The notes under the pieces are model-generated. The model was given only the letters and a program-made list of their open reading frames with translations. It was not told the origin of the DNA and did no database searches. Below are positions 1 through 10,625 of a stretch of DNA of 64,000 nucleotides, piece by piece (position 1 is the first letter of the stretch; the number at the start of each line of letters is the position of its first letter). The stretch spans positions 6,604,996 to 6,668,995 of the forward strand of contig NW_004955438.1 of the NCBI RefSeq assembly GCF_000276665.1. Reading direction: 5' to 3'. This DNA comes from Chinchilla lanigera. Its lineage: Eukaryota > Chordata > Mammalia > Rodentia > Chinchillidae. The translations under genes and the position numbers were made by a program.

Positions 1-194
1 ATTTCAGGTGTGTACTACCATGCACCGCTGTGAGTTTTTAAATGATCATGCAATATGTAGCAATTTATTTTTTAGTAGAGAGAATATGTCAAAATATACC
101 ATACAGACTCCAGGAAATTTAGCAAGGTGTGGATACACAACAACAAAAATGAAAGGAAAAAAGAAAACTTTAGGTAAGTAATCTTGATGAACAT

Positions 195-487
195 AGATAA
201 AAAAAATTTAACAAAATACTAACAAATTAAACCCAACAGCACATTTAAAACATTTACTCACCATGTTCGCAGGTATCCAAACATATTTCAACATATGTAA
301 GTCAATAAATGTGATGTCCCATATCAACAGAAACCAAGTAAAAAAAAATTCTATGTGAACATCTCAATAGGTGCAGAAAAGATTTCTTAAAAAATTCAGT
401 ATCCTTTCATGATTAAAAAAAGTGCTCAGCAAATTCTGTATGGAAAGAACACACTTCAACAAAAAAATGTAGTATCACACAGTTGTA
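195..487 (+). mobile_element. L1 (LINE-1) ORF2 fragment, old
   Basis: This stretch follows the order of the L1 ORF2 reverse-transcriptase coding region. It has the segments that normally read as a cataloguing of nascent 'tactaacaaatt', 'caacatatgtaagtcaataa', 'catctcaataggtgcagaaa' and 'ttcatgattaaaaa'. Frameshifts and stops are frequent, so it encodes nothing. No A tail or target-site duplication is visible, and it is an internal fragment only. Confidence 0.75.
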
Positions 488-740
488 TTCTCATGTGAAA
501 TAGAGAGAAATTGATCATAAAATCATGAAAAGAGAATTATAGTGACAAAAGTCTACGGATACTAAGAGCCTCTGGTCTTGAGGCTCCCAGTGTGTAGAAT
601 TGCTGAGGTGGTTTAGTTAATCTCCTAAACTTATCAAGTTGATACAATTAATCAATTATTTTATATATATATATGTGTGTGTGTTTATATGTCTAAAAAC
701 AGAAAATGCCTAAAAATCAGGAAAATGTAATCATATATCT

Positions 741-866
741 AAAGAGAGAGAGGGAAGGGGGAGGAAGAGAGAGAGGGAACGGGAGAGGGAGATAAAGATG
801 GAGATGGAGATGGAGATGGAGATGGAGATAGACATGGAGATAGAGATAGACATGGAGATAGAGAAA
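741..866. repeat. Purine-rich minisatellite, GGAGAT hexamer core
   Basis: A GA-rich tract passes into about six near-perfect copies of the hexamer GATGGA/GGAGAT (about 797-832), then degenerate GATAGA/CATGGA variants. The strand is almost purely purine. Reverse-strand reading gives a spurious Leu/His/Tyr-rich frame at 717-926, which is an artefact of the repeat. Confidence 0.9.
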
Positions 867-1170
867 TAAAAATATATTTGACTGAGGAGGGTATACACCT
901 TTATATTTTCTTGTCAAATAGACCAAAATAATGATAAGAATAAATCTATGAATGATTTAAATGACACTGTTTATTATCTTTTATCCTATCAACATTTCTT
1001 ACATGTATACATACCCAAACTAAGACTCAATATGTTAAATAATATGTTTGAAAATAACAAAATTTAATGGTTCAAGTTCCATATTTAGGAAATTATTAAA
1101 TTAAAGAAAAAATTAAGTCCTGAATAAGTGAAAGGATAAAGATTAAAAATAAAGATACAAATGAATTGAA
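867..1170. other. Unassigned AT-rich sequence
   Basis: No gene, SINE or recognisable repeat seen. Base composition is strongly AT-rich. Confidence 0.5.
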
Positions 1171-1325
1171 GACCTGGGTGTGGTGACACATGCCTGTAAT
1201 TCAAGCACTAGGGAGGCTGAAGTAGGAAGATGACTGTGAGTTCAAGACCAACTTGAGCTACAAAGTGAGTTCAAGTTCAGCCTGAATTGCATAGTGAAAC
1301 CCTCTCTCAAGAAGACAAAAAACAA
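1171..1325 (+). mobile_element. B1-like SINE (7SL-derived) with internal duplication
   Basis: The A-box region (ggtgtggtgacacatgcctg), the 'gggaggctga' motif, the B-box (gagttcaagacc) and the terminal 'gtgaaaccctctctcaa' all appear in B1 order. A second 'gagttcaag..cagcctga' module follows the first, which is the internal tandem duplication of some rodent B1 subfamilies. An A-rich tail follows. Confidence 0.9.
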
Positions 1326-1650
1326 GGAAATAGAAAGCAATTCCAATGTCAAATTAGTGATTCTTTAGAATTAGGAAGAAAGAATTGAGCAGAAGTGTTC
1401 ACTGGGAAAAGCAACTTTGAATCACAAGGTTATACATTATGTACTCATTCAGATAGTTGTCATAAAATGACTAAAAATGCCATTTGTTAGAAGAGGAACA
1501 ACTGGGATTCTCACTCAGTGACGAGCATTAAATATATCATAACTTTTGGTAACAAGAACAAGAGCAAGAACAACAACAACAAAAACAAAAACAGTGTAGA
1601 TGTCCTCTGACTGTCCTTAAGAAATTGTAGAAAATGTACTTCTTTGAGAA
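1326..1650. other. Unassigned sequence with a short CAA-rich tract
   Basis: Nothing recognised except an (AAC)n-like stretch near 1556-1592. It forms the left flank of the provirus. Confidence 0.4.
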
Positions 1651-1985
1651 GGTAGTAGAAAATGCACCCCACCCAACCAGTATACTTCAGTTTTTTAGTT
1701 GCCCAGGTAATAATTCCTGTTTCAGATCCAGTTGCTCCTGTCTCTCAGAAATGGCTGGTCACTGTGATGGATGGCTAATCATTATGATTCACATTGTATA
1801 AATCAACTCCCAATTGACAAGCCATTCTACTTCTGTATTTCTTACTTATTTATTCAATATAATCACTAGACCACAAGAGATTGAGGCCTGATATTTTGGG
1901 AGTGATTCTGATCATTGCCTGTTGATGTAAATAAATCTACCTCCAAATCCTGGGTGTCCTTTCAATGTTTCTGCTTGCCGTTGTA
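1651..1985 (+). repeat. 5' LTR of ERV1-like provirus
   Basis: This 335-bp segment aligns along its length with 5640-5955, for example 'taataattcctgtttcagat' in both. It contains a TATA box (tataaa, 1797-1802) and a polyadenylation signal (aataaa, 1929-1934) in the usual LTR order. The start is GG where the 3' copy has TG, and the end is TA where the 3' copy has CA, so both termini have decayed. It carries about 20 bp more than the 3' copy near 1770-1785. Confidence 0.88.
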
Positions 1986-1987
1986 TC

Positions 1988-2005
1988 TGATGCATTGGCC
2001 CCGAC
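1988..2005 (+). other. Possible primer-binding site
   Basis: The sequence just inside the 5' LTR is where a retroviral primer-binding site must lie. The 18 bases here resemble a degraded TGG-starting site, but I cannot assign the tRNA. Position is the main evidence. Confidence 0.3.
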
Positions 2006-3026
2006 AACCAATCATGCTGAACTCATTGGTCACCAGTCATGGCCCTTGCAGATAGAGCAAAGACCTCTCCAGATCCCAACGGAAAGGTGCACTCTTGAGA
2101 TTTCTTAAGTTCCCTTAGAGGTCTGCAGGAGGATTCCTAGCTTCTGGCTCAGGTGACTTCCATTGGATCCCAAAAGGAGGAGGACACAATCTGTCCATCT
2201 GTCTTTCTCCCTGATTCCAGTAAGACCCCAGGGGAACCTCAGCTAGTCTATCTGTTCTGTCTAGTTCAAGCCAAAAAGCTTGATCATCTCTTGGAAGTTA
2301 TGATCACCCTCAAGGAAAGGGTTTGGGATGTTTAATCTCTGAGTACCTGCTGTATGAATGTGTGACTGAGTGGAATGACAGCATGAGCAATAGACCTCCC
2401 AGTCTGTGCACCAAGACTGGGAAGCACTGGTCATGGTAGCTGATTGGGCCCTCACCTGTGGTTCCACTGACATTGACATATGGAGTAATGGAGGCCTTGC
2501 ACCCTCCTTAGCTAGGTCGCACCTAAAACCGTGAGGAGCGTGGCATCTGAATGATCTCTCTCTGAGTGGTACCCACCCTTTTTCTGATGTGCCATCATTC
2601 AAGGGTACACAGCATACCCCATAGGGAGATAGAATGGGAACTAAATAGTTAAAACTCACAGTCCCTGACTGCTGGAAAAGGAGCTTTTACACAGTTAAAA
2701 ATGAAATCAAACTGCTCCCTGCATTTCAGAAAAAAAAAGTAAAAGAAGCCCATTTTTCCTCAGAATTCTGCCTCAGCATGCTTGTCCACCGCTGCAGCTG
2801 TTGCCAATACCTATAGCTTCACTCCCCATTCTCGACTCATTTACTTCCAGCCATTTGAACTAGTTCCAGCATGCCTCCCCTCAGTCACAGTGGTCCTCCC
2901 TCCAGAGCCTTCTGCTTATATGCCTATCTTGGACTGGGCTGTCATCTCTGACAAATGGGTTGCATCATTTTGGGCCCAAATAGATAGAACAGACTGAGCT
3001 CTATCAAATTGAGCTCCTGAGAGCCC

Positions 3027-3236
3027 ATGGTCATTGTGAAAATTGGGGGCAAGCCTGTGACTTTCCTGGTAGACAATAGTACAGTTCCCTCTGTAAAAAG
3101 ATACCATCACCAGGAAAACTGGGACTCTTCCCTCTTGCCTCTTCTGCCAGGTACAAACTTACAGCCTGAGAGTACATCTCTTTCACACCAAGCTAGTCAG
3201 CCTCACTCTCATTCAAACCTGCACTTTCAACTTTGA
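3027..3236 (+). pseudogene. Retroviral protease fragment (pro) of the ERV1 provirus
   Basis: The first 25 or so codons read like the start of a retroviral aspartic protease: a Gly-Gly-Lys-Pro-Val turn followed by Phe-Leu-Val-Asp. The catalytic Asp-Thr/Ser-Gly triad is altered, since Asp is followed by Asn-Ser, so the site would be inactive. Similarity fades downstream and the rest of the open frame has no recognisable protease flap. It is part of the provirus at 1651-5955. Confidence 0.65.
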
Positions 3237-4189
3237 CTATTACCTGAGAGGAAAGTGACACCTGAATTAGCCTGAGACAAACAACTGCAATCCTAAAGTT
3301 CTGAAAACTCTCTGCCTTACTGTGACCCCCATGGCTATCAGATGTCACAGAAAGCACAAACAGGCATCCAACAACACATCACCTGATAGACTGTTAATCA
3401 CATTGGGCAAGGCCTCCATGCTGTCAACAATGTAGAATGAATGCCTTCCCCTGTTTGTGAGGTGGTCCTATAAGCCCCTTCTTCTAGGAAAATCCTAAGA
3501 CAAAAGGCCAGATCACTTGGACTCATTTGTCATAAGTGGTAAAGAGCTCTCCTATGTTAGCTCTGCACCTGTTTACCCACCTGCCCACATGAGACAACTG
3601 TCACCAACTCTTTCTATTTAATACTAAAGAATGCTGCCATATTTTAGATGGGGCCCAAGCCTGGTTAGAGTCAAAAGTCCCTGCCACTGTGGTTGACTCT
3701 GAGGCTTGGGTGAACACAGTCCTCCCCTGAGGGCATCCATCTGTGACTGCAATGCAGCATAGGGCCATGAAACTTTACATCAGTACCACACTGCTCTCCT
3801 GGCACACCTCAAAAAGAGAACCAACAAGTCGATAAATATGTCTAAAGTTACTGACTTTACCCAATGGAGCCCCCACTGAAAAGAACTTCTGCCAAAGCAG
3901 ATCCTGGGGGATTGATTGACACTTTATCAAACATGAATTCTTGTACATGCTTGAGTGCCCTATATGCTCCTGGGATGTGACCAGCCTCCCTCACACTCCA
4001 GTTCACTGTCCCAGACTTGATATTGCCTCTGACTGTACCCTGGGAGTAAAGATAGTGTCTACATCAGCCTGAAATGTCTGCTAATAATAACCTTGAAATT
4101 TTGAGAGACTCATTTCAAGAAATATGGACAAAGGACTCACCCCAAGGGCTTGTATCAATCATGCCTTTTTGGTAATCAAGCTCTGAAGC

Positions 4190-4560
4190 AAGGCAACGCC
4201 AACCTTCATCAAACAGTACACCTCTCGTGCCTGTAAAGCCAGTTCAAGAACTCCAAGTTGCCAATGCCACTGCACTAGCCCTCCATATACATTTCCTCAG
4301 TCTTCTGCCACCCACAGCTTGCTGGTACACCTGCTTGGATCTAAAAAAATGCCTTCTTCTTCCTTTGATTGGTTCCTTTCAGCCAAAACCTCTTCATCTT
4401 TAAATGGAAAGTCTCCAGTTCTGGAATACGTGGACACCCAAGCTACCTGCTGGAAAGACATAAAAATCTACTACACTATCTCACAGAAAGTGGCTCCATG
4501 CTTTAACAGACACTATCCTGATCAAGAAAGCTGACAAGTTCACCTTAGGCTAACACCTAA
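4190..4560 (+). pseudogene. Reverse transcriptase fragment (pol) of the ERV1 provirus
   Basis: In shifting frames the sequence shows the N-terminal retroviral RT landmarks in order: an Asn-x-x-Pro-Leu-Val-Pro-Val segment, a Tyr-Thr-x-Leu-Asp-Leu-Lys segment near 4320-4345, and the stretch leading to a Trp-Thr-like motif. The catalytic Tyr-x-Asp-Asp region is not found and appears deleted before the RNase H segment. Several frameshifts are needed to follow it. Confidence 0.6.
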
Positions 4561-4594
4561 CTGTCCAGGTGCCACAGGTTGCACTGGGAAAAAC

Positions 4595-4740
4595 TGTTCT
4601 AAAAAATGGATCCCCTGACAGATGCTAACTACATCCTGTTTACACATGAAAGTAGCTCTGTTAGGAATGAATTCCCACAGGCTAGATATGCTGTGGTCAT
4701 GCTGGACAAAACTATTTTGGCTAAAACTGTCCTTCAGGGA
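4595..4740 (+). pseudogene. RNase H fragment (pol) of the ERV1 provirus
   Basis: One frame reads Leu-Phe-Thr-His-Glu-Ser-Ser where the family has the first catalytic Asp (Thr-Asp-Gly-Ser-Ser), and then continues to a Tyr-Ala-Val-Val segment. The order and spacing match retroviral RNase H. The Asp to His change removes a metal-binding residue. It lies between the RT and integrase remnants as expected. Confidence 0.6.
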
Positions 4741-5034
4741 TGACCTGCAACAACAAATAGCTGTTTGAAAAACTTCTCTCAGTGATGCAAAATAATCTAG
4801 TCCAGAAGCATAAGCACACTTTGGGCATCCAACTGACTGAAACTCAGTATTCATGGAAGATAAGAGCCAAACATGCCCCCATCATTTATGGTGCAAGCTC
4901 AACCTCTTGCATTTGCATCTGTACCCATGCAGCCAGCTCAGTTTTCAATGTCTGTATCACTGGCCCCAACCTCCCACTCCCTACCTGTACTGAGAAAAAA
5001 CATGTTTGTAGGGTCCTGCTGTAAAAAATTCACC

Positions 5035-5115
5035 CCTAGATATGGCCTACACTTGATCATTGGGTGCAATAATGGACCTGCACTTGTAGCAGAGTTAACT
5101 CAAAAACTAGATTAA
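5035..5115 (+). pseudogene. Integrase core fragment (pol) of the ERV1 provirus
   Basis: The segment encodes an Asn-Asn-Gly-Pro-Ala-x-Val-Ala-Glu motif, matching the region of the second catalytic Asp of gammaretroviral integrases (Asp-Asn-Gly-Pro). The Asp is replaced by Asn and a stop follows shortly (5113-5115). The rest of the integrase is too eroded to follow. Confidence 0.6.
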
Positions 5116-5479
5116 ATAAAAAAAATATGGCTTATAACCAATTAAAAGACCAGCTATATCTGTAGACATTCCTGCACACATATATAACACAGGCACATAT
5201 TAACTAGCTCTACAAGTTTCAGAAATCCAGCCTTAGATCCGCTGAAAAGTTTACCTGGACATTTCTTCCAAGGCTCACTCTGAAGAGACAATGCATGCAT
5301 GACTAAAGCCTGAAGACATCATTTACAGGGTTACTCTATATCTATTCCCATTGACTTTGATATATTTTCACATTGCTTATCCCAGTCCTCACTTCCCCAC
5401 CTTAAACTCTATGGAAAGTTTCCCCAAGAGAATAGAACAATTGATCAAACATTTGACCAAGGTTTTATGAGCATCTAAG

Positions 5480-5600
5480 ACACATTGGACACTCTCCTAC
5501 ATCAGATTAACTCCCTCACTGCCTTGCTAGAGTAATATTACAGAACAGACAGGCCTAAATTCTAGTTGGGTCTTGTCTCAGAAGATCACATGTAATATGC
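5480..5600 (+). pseudogene. Envelope transmembrane-subunit remnant (env) of the ERV1 provirus
   Basis: The sequence resembles the part of gammaretroviral TM around the conserved Leu-Gln-Asn-Arg-Gln stretch. An in-frame stop comes just before it (near 5533) and more damage follows. No surface subunit or fusion peptide is recognisable, so this is a non-functional remnant just upstream of the polypurine tract. Confidence 0.55.
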
Positions 5601-5639
5601 CCAGCAAAGATTTTCTGGGAAACTAAAATAGGGAGGAAA

Positions 5640-5955
5640 TGTAGCAGAAAATGCCCCCCAACCCCAGCCAGTATATCTCAATCTATTAGTTGCTCAGGTA
5701 ATAATTCCTGTTTCAGATCCAGTTGCTCCCACCTCTTAGAAACGACTGATCACTATGATGCATGTTGTATAAACCCATCCCCAATTGGCAAGCCATTCTG
5801 CATCCATACTTCTTGCTTTCTTATGTAATATAAGCCCGAGACCAACAGAGATCAGGATCTGATATTTTGGGATTGATTCTGATCAGTGCCCATTGACATA
5901 AATAAATCTGTCTCCAAATCCTGGATGTCATTTTGGTGTTTGTGCTTGTTGTTGC
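5640..5955 (+). repeat. 3' LTR of ERV1-like provirus
   Basis: This 316-bp LTR begins TG directly after the polypurine tract 'aaaatagggaggaa' and appears to end at CA (5954-5955). It has a TATA box (5768-5773) and an AATAAA signal (5900-5905), and is colinear with the 5' LTR. Many substitutions separate the copies, implying an old insertion. The right end abuts an antisense B1, so the exact end is uncertain. I see no 4-6 bp target duplication. Confidence 0.87.
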
Positions 5956-6093
5956 AAGGCAGGATCTCACTATGTGTTCAGATTGGCCCTGAGCTCATTA
6001 CATACCCAATATATTGGCCTTGAATTTATAGAAATCCTCTTGGCTCAGCCTTCTGAGTGCTGGCATTACAGGTATACACCACCATGCCCAGCC
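5950..6093 (-). mobile_element. B1-like SINE, antisense
   Basis: Read on the minus strand it has the B1 order: start at the complement of 'accatgcccagcc', a 'gaggctga'-like segment, then 'gagatcctgcc' near the tail. It sits exactly at the right border of the 3' LTR and probably inserted there. It lacks a clear A tail. Confidence 0.8.
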
Positions 6094-6129
6094 AATGTAC
6101 ACTTGATATTGTGACGATGAGGTGACCAG

Positions 6130-6355
6130 TGACCTTATCTAAAGCTAAAGCTATTTTGACAACAAAGGAAACTTCTGGGAGTGATGGGATTGTTATGAAC
6201 GTCAATTGTAGTTGGGGGATCCTGATGTTAATGTCTATCAATCCCATTGAAATCTATACTTCATTTAATACTGTGTTTAGAACTCTATGCTTTCAATGGT
6301 GATATTCATTATATGTCAATTATATCTCAATGCACTTTATCTTAAAAATACATGA
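6130..6355 (+). mobile_element. L1 3'-UTR end fragment
   Basis: The segment 'ttctgggagtgatgggattg' through 'caattatatctcaatgcact' and an A-rich end matches the layout of old mammalian L1 3' termini ('...gggtgatgaaaatgtt ... gtgaattatatctcaataaa'). Strongly diverged. Confidence 0.6.
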
Positions 6356-7595
6356 AAAATAGATGAAAGATTTTCCAGTGAGAATAGTGGTATATTTATT
6401 TTGTAGTCATGCCTCTGTTAGTCATGTATGTATTAGACAAGAGGATTTTCAAGGAAAAGAGGGGGAGATGTGTTTAGTGCCTGCTATGGGACATTGAATT
6501 AACAACTGGCTTGATCATCACAGTGGTGCTCTAAAGTGTGTACTCTCTTCATCTGTTTATAAAAGCTTATAGGATTATAAAGTTCTTTGATCTCTAATTT
6601 ACATCTTTTTGTTGACTTCTTCTACCAGATTAGTATGTGGAAATACAAATGTAAAAGACTTTTAACAACTTAATTACTTGCATTAGTAGAAGGCCTGGAG
6701 TAACACAAATGAATGAAATTTAGAAAACAAAGAGAGTACACAGTAGTTTTATGGTTTATTTTATGTCAACATTAAACTTGTTCTTGTTTTAGTTCACAGT
6801 ACTGTGCTGACAAGTGTTTAACAAAGAGATTTCAAAAAAGGGGAGAAAATATACAAAATGTCTTTGTGGCATTCAAATTCAGTGACATGAACGCTACTAG
6901 TCACAGCAATTTTATGCAAAAGATAATATCATTAAACATCAAATTACGAAGAAGTGGGCACAGGGGGCCCACGAGTGCAAGCCAGCTACCACCCACCAAA
7001 TGCTTTCAACCTATTTAAGAAACACTATGGAGTGAGATTTTTAAAGTTCATTTTATTTCACAGCTTTTTTGTTAATAGCACATTTTTTTGGCAGGTGGTA
7101 AAGTAAGTTTAATTTCATGGCACTCATTAATGGAATTTGAAACTCATTAGCAGGTTTGTGTTATTTACAAGAGAGAAATATCCCAAAAACAAGTTCTGTT
7201 TAGCACGCCAGCAACACTGGTGACTTCGGTCTTCAAAGCATGTCCATACTGTATACCTAGAAGAACCTGAGGTTTTGCCTCACTCACTTTCTCTTAGAGC
7301 TCATTTTCAGTTCTTTAGGCAATCTTACTGGCTGCACTTTTAATTCTTTCTTGCTAAGCCCTTCACTTCTACATTCAGTTTGCACAAGCAACACCCAGGT
7401 TTATCACAGCAGCCTCCTGGAAGTCTCCCCATCCCATTCATTTCCTCTTAGCATGTATTCCAAGTGGAACCATCAACTTTAGATTTGCAAAGTACAAGTC
7501 ACATGTTGGTAGCACTCAGTTTCAATCACTTTGATGACTCTATATTATATACATGTTTGCAAGGAAAGTTCTGACTTTGACCTGCAATGATGTCC
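6356..7595. other. Unassigned sequence
   Basis: No ORF, SINE or known repeat recognised. A short GC-richer patch lies at about 6955-7000. Confidence 0.4.
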
Positions 7596-7599
7596 TAAA

Positions 7600-8155
7600 T
7601 GATCACTATACATTTTGTCCTCTAACTTTATCTTTTGTTATTCTTCTCAGTCACTTCTCCAGCCAAGTTGCTTTGGAAATGTTCCTGACATTTCCTGCTT
7701 TCTCTTCTGGAAGATTTTAACATATTACACTTTTATTTTCCTTATGTCTTTCCTCAAACTTCACATTTGCAGTGAAGTCTGAGCCTCTACTTCTTGTACT
7801 CTTTGTGTAATTGCAAGCTACCTCCCTATTCCAATCCTGACTCAGACACCTGAACTACCTATTCCTTTTTCTCCCATAATTTTCCCCATAACACTAATAA
7901 TGATGTACTAATATCTTCCTAATATCACACTAATTTCTTTTTTTTTTTTTTTTTTTTTGGTTTTTCTCCGGTACCAGGAACTGAACTCATGACCTTGCAC
8001 TTGCCAGGCAGGCACTTGGCCACTGAGCTAAATCCCCAGCCCCAATCACACTAATTTCATACTAATATCTATTCATTTACTTGTTCATCTTGTTACCCAT
8101 ATCCTGTCTACTCATTACATTGTAATCTCAATAAGGACAGAGAATTTTGTCCACA
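7600..8155 (+). mobile_element. Possible L2 LINE 3' fragment, split by an ID SINE
   Basis: The left part has pyrimidine-rich 'cttcacatttgcagtgaagt' and 'ctgagcct' segments. The right part has 'acattgtaatctcaataagg' then 'acagagaattttgtcc', resembling the L2 3' region ('attgtaagctccttgagggcaggga'). The ID at 7938-8044 interrupts it. Weak similarity. Confidence 0.4.
7938..8044 (-). mobile_element. ID-type SINE with 14-bp target-site duplications
   Basis: On the minus strand: 'ggggctggggatttagctca', then the tRNA-like body ending in a GGTACCGG-type motif, then a long A tail (T run at 7938-7958). A 14-bp direct repeat atcacactaatttc flanks it perfectly (7924-7937 and 8045-8058), so both ends are exact and the insertion is fairly young. 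Confidence 0.95.
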
Positions 8156-8189
8156 TAGAATACTTAGAGGAATATCTTCATTAGAAACT

Positions 8190-10145
8190 GTTATTTTATT
8201 TATAAATATAGTAATTTCATATATCTGTAAGGTATAAGGTGATGTTTTGTACGTGTGTAAAATTATATAATCTGCAGTTAATATCACCTATCCCTTCCAG
8301 TATGTAGCATTTCTTTGTACTGAAGACATTCATCCTCTTCTATTCCAGACATCTTGAAATATGCAGTATACTTTTGGTATCTATAGTCACCTCACTGCAA
8401 TAACACAGTAGAGCTTACTTGTGCCAACTGAGTGGAACTTGGTTCCCATTAATGAATCTCTTCCTTTCCCCAACCATTGACAACCACTACTGAGCTGTCT
8501 GTGTCTAAGAGGTAAACTTTTTAGATGCGAGTTTTTTCTTTCTATACCTCACTCCTACACCTCACTCATCTACTATATTATCCTCCAATTTTCTTCAGTA
8601 ATGTTGAAAATTAAAGGATTTTGCTAGCTGACAGGCAATCTGCTGTGTGGACACATCATATTTCCTTGATTCTTGCATGCATGCATTGATGGACCTTTAG
8701 GCTGAGTCCACACTTTAGCTACTGTGAATATTTTGTAATAAACTTGGGAGTGCAGATATCTTAATGTCATGTTGACTTCTTTTCTTGTGGATAAATGAGG
8801 TTGCTGAATCATACTGTAGCATTATTTTAATTTTTGAGTAACTTTCACACTTTTTCATTAGAGCTACACTAATTTACATTCTCACTAAGAATATATAAAT
8901 GTTTTTCTTTCTTTTCTTCCTCCTGAGTCCTTGTTCTTTTATTTTTATTTTTGATAATAGCTATGCAAATGGGATGAGATGATATTGCATTGTGGGTTTT
9001 TATTTGCCTCTCCCTGATGATTAGTAATGTTGAACATATTTCTTATATAGCTATTTGCCATTTATGTGCCTTCGTTTGAGAAATATCTGTTCAAGTCTCT
9101 TGTCATTTTTAAAATAAGGTGATTATAATTTTTCAATGAGATTGTGGGGTTGGTTGTATATTCTAAGTATTATTGTATATTCTATGTATATTCTTGGCAG
9201 ATGCACAATTGGCAAATACTTTCTCCCCATTTATAGGTTGTTTGTGTCTCATCACTCTTTAGTTTTCCTTTACTGTACTGAAATTTTATAGCTTGATGTG
9301 ATGCCTTGTCTGTCTTTACTTTTTTTTTTATTTTAGAAATGTCTTTACTTTTGTTTCCTATGATTCTGAGGTCTTTTCCAAAATATTTTTCCCCAGACCT
9401 ATGTTACAAAGCATTGCTTTTATGTTTCTTTTGGTAACTTCATATTTTTTGATTGGGCATTTAAGTCTTTGGTCTATTTTGAGTTATTTTTTCATACAGT
9501 GAAAGATAATTTTTTTTCATTCTTTATGAGGGCATCTGATTTTGCAAGATCCACTTATTGAAAAGACTTTTTTCAATATATAGTCATCATGCCTCTCTCA
9601 AACATCAGTTGATCACAGGGAGTAAGAGTAGACATCAATAGTAGCATGCTTACTAGCATGTATGAGCACATAGATTCAATATGTAGACAATTTTGTGAGT
9701 TCTTTATCCTGTTCCATTGGCCTATGCATCTACTTTTAGGGAAATACCAAGACCTTTTGGTAATATAAGAGCCTATGTTACATTTTGGTAGCAGGTTGTA
9801 TGAGGCCTCCAGTTTTACTTTGTTCTAGAACACTTGGCTATTTGGAGTAAGCAATGGTATGATATGAATTTTATTATTTATTCTATTCCTTTCATAAATA
9901 ATATCATTGATGTTCTGATATAGTGTACTAAATTTATAGATCACTTTGAACAGTATAAACATTTTGACAAAATGCGTTCTAATCCATGAACACAGCATGT
10001 ATTTCTATTTATTTGTATTTTCAGTTATTTTCATTATTGTTGTATAATTTTCATTGTAGAGATCATGTCTTCTTGGTAAAGTTTACTAATTATTGTTTAT
10101 TTTCTGACCATTCTAAGTGGAACTATATTCGTGATTTCTTTTTCA
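8190..10145 (-). mobile_element. Old L1 (L1M-like), ORF2 3' half plus 3' UTR
   Basis: On the minus strand the region reads through the ORF2 C-terminal half (about 10145 down to 8620) and into the 3' UTR (to about 8190). Landmarks include the complement of 'gatcatgtcttcttggtaaa' (about 10061-10080), 'ttccattggcctatgcatct' (9713-9732), 'gatgattagtaatgttgaac' (9017-9036) and 'gctactgtgaatattttgta' (8718-8737), all in L1 order. Indels and stops abound. No coding capacity. Confidence 0.9.
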
Positions 10146-10164
10146 GATAGTGCACTATTAACAT

Positions 10165-10625
10165 GCAAAAATGCTATTGTTAAAAAAAATCAATAAAAGG
10201 AAAAAAATTGTTTTGAGAAGATAAATAAAATTGACAACCTTCACCTAGATCAATAAAAAAAGATCCAAATAAAATTAGAGATAAAAATTGATACATTGTA
10301 ACTAATAGCACAGAAATATATCAGATTATAAAAAAACAAATATATGTCCAAATTTGGGAAGCCTAGATAAATTTCTGGGTAAATTTCTGGAGACATAAAA
10401 TCTATCAGGATTGAGTAGTGAAGAAGTATAAAACTTGAATTTATCATTAATCTGTAGAGATTAAATCCTTTCATGGTCTTGACACTGAATTCTACCAAAC
10501 TTTGAAAAGAGAATACAAATTCTCAAATTCTTTTAAAAAACTGAAGAGAAAAGAATGCTTCCAAATTTACTCTAGATTGAACAATATCTTAAAAACCAAT
10601 ACAATAAATAAAATATATAGTAAAT
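10165..10625 (+). mobile_element. L1 ORF2 5' part, inverted relative to the adjoining L1
   Basis: The plus strand reads through the ORF2 linker between endonuclease and RT: 'gagaagataaataaaattga', 'aaattagagataaaaattga', 'tttctggagacataaaatct', 'gaattctaccaaactttgaa', 'aagaatgcttccaaatttac'. In element order this lies 5' of the segment ending at 10145, but in the opposite orientation. Together they look like one 5'-inverted L1. Confidence 0.82.

Larger units (their letters stand above)
1986..5639 (+). mobile_element. Internal region of decayed gammaretrovirus-like (ERV1) provirus
   Basis: The interior is about 3.65 kb, roughly half of a full gammaretroviral interior, so large deletions have occurred. 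Recognisable in order are a protease fragment (about 3027-3110), reverse-transcriptase N-terminal motifs (about 4190-4430), an RNase H fragment (about 4595-4740), an integrase core fragment (about 5035-5110) and the transmembrane-envelope region (about 5490-5575). Stops and frameshifts interrupt every segment. Most of gag, the RT catalytic core and the surface envelope are missing or unrecognisable. A purine-rich tract (about 5625-5638) abuts the 3' LTR, as a polypurine primer should. It is a fossil without coding capacity. Confidence 0.82.
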
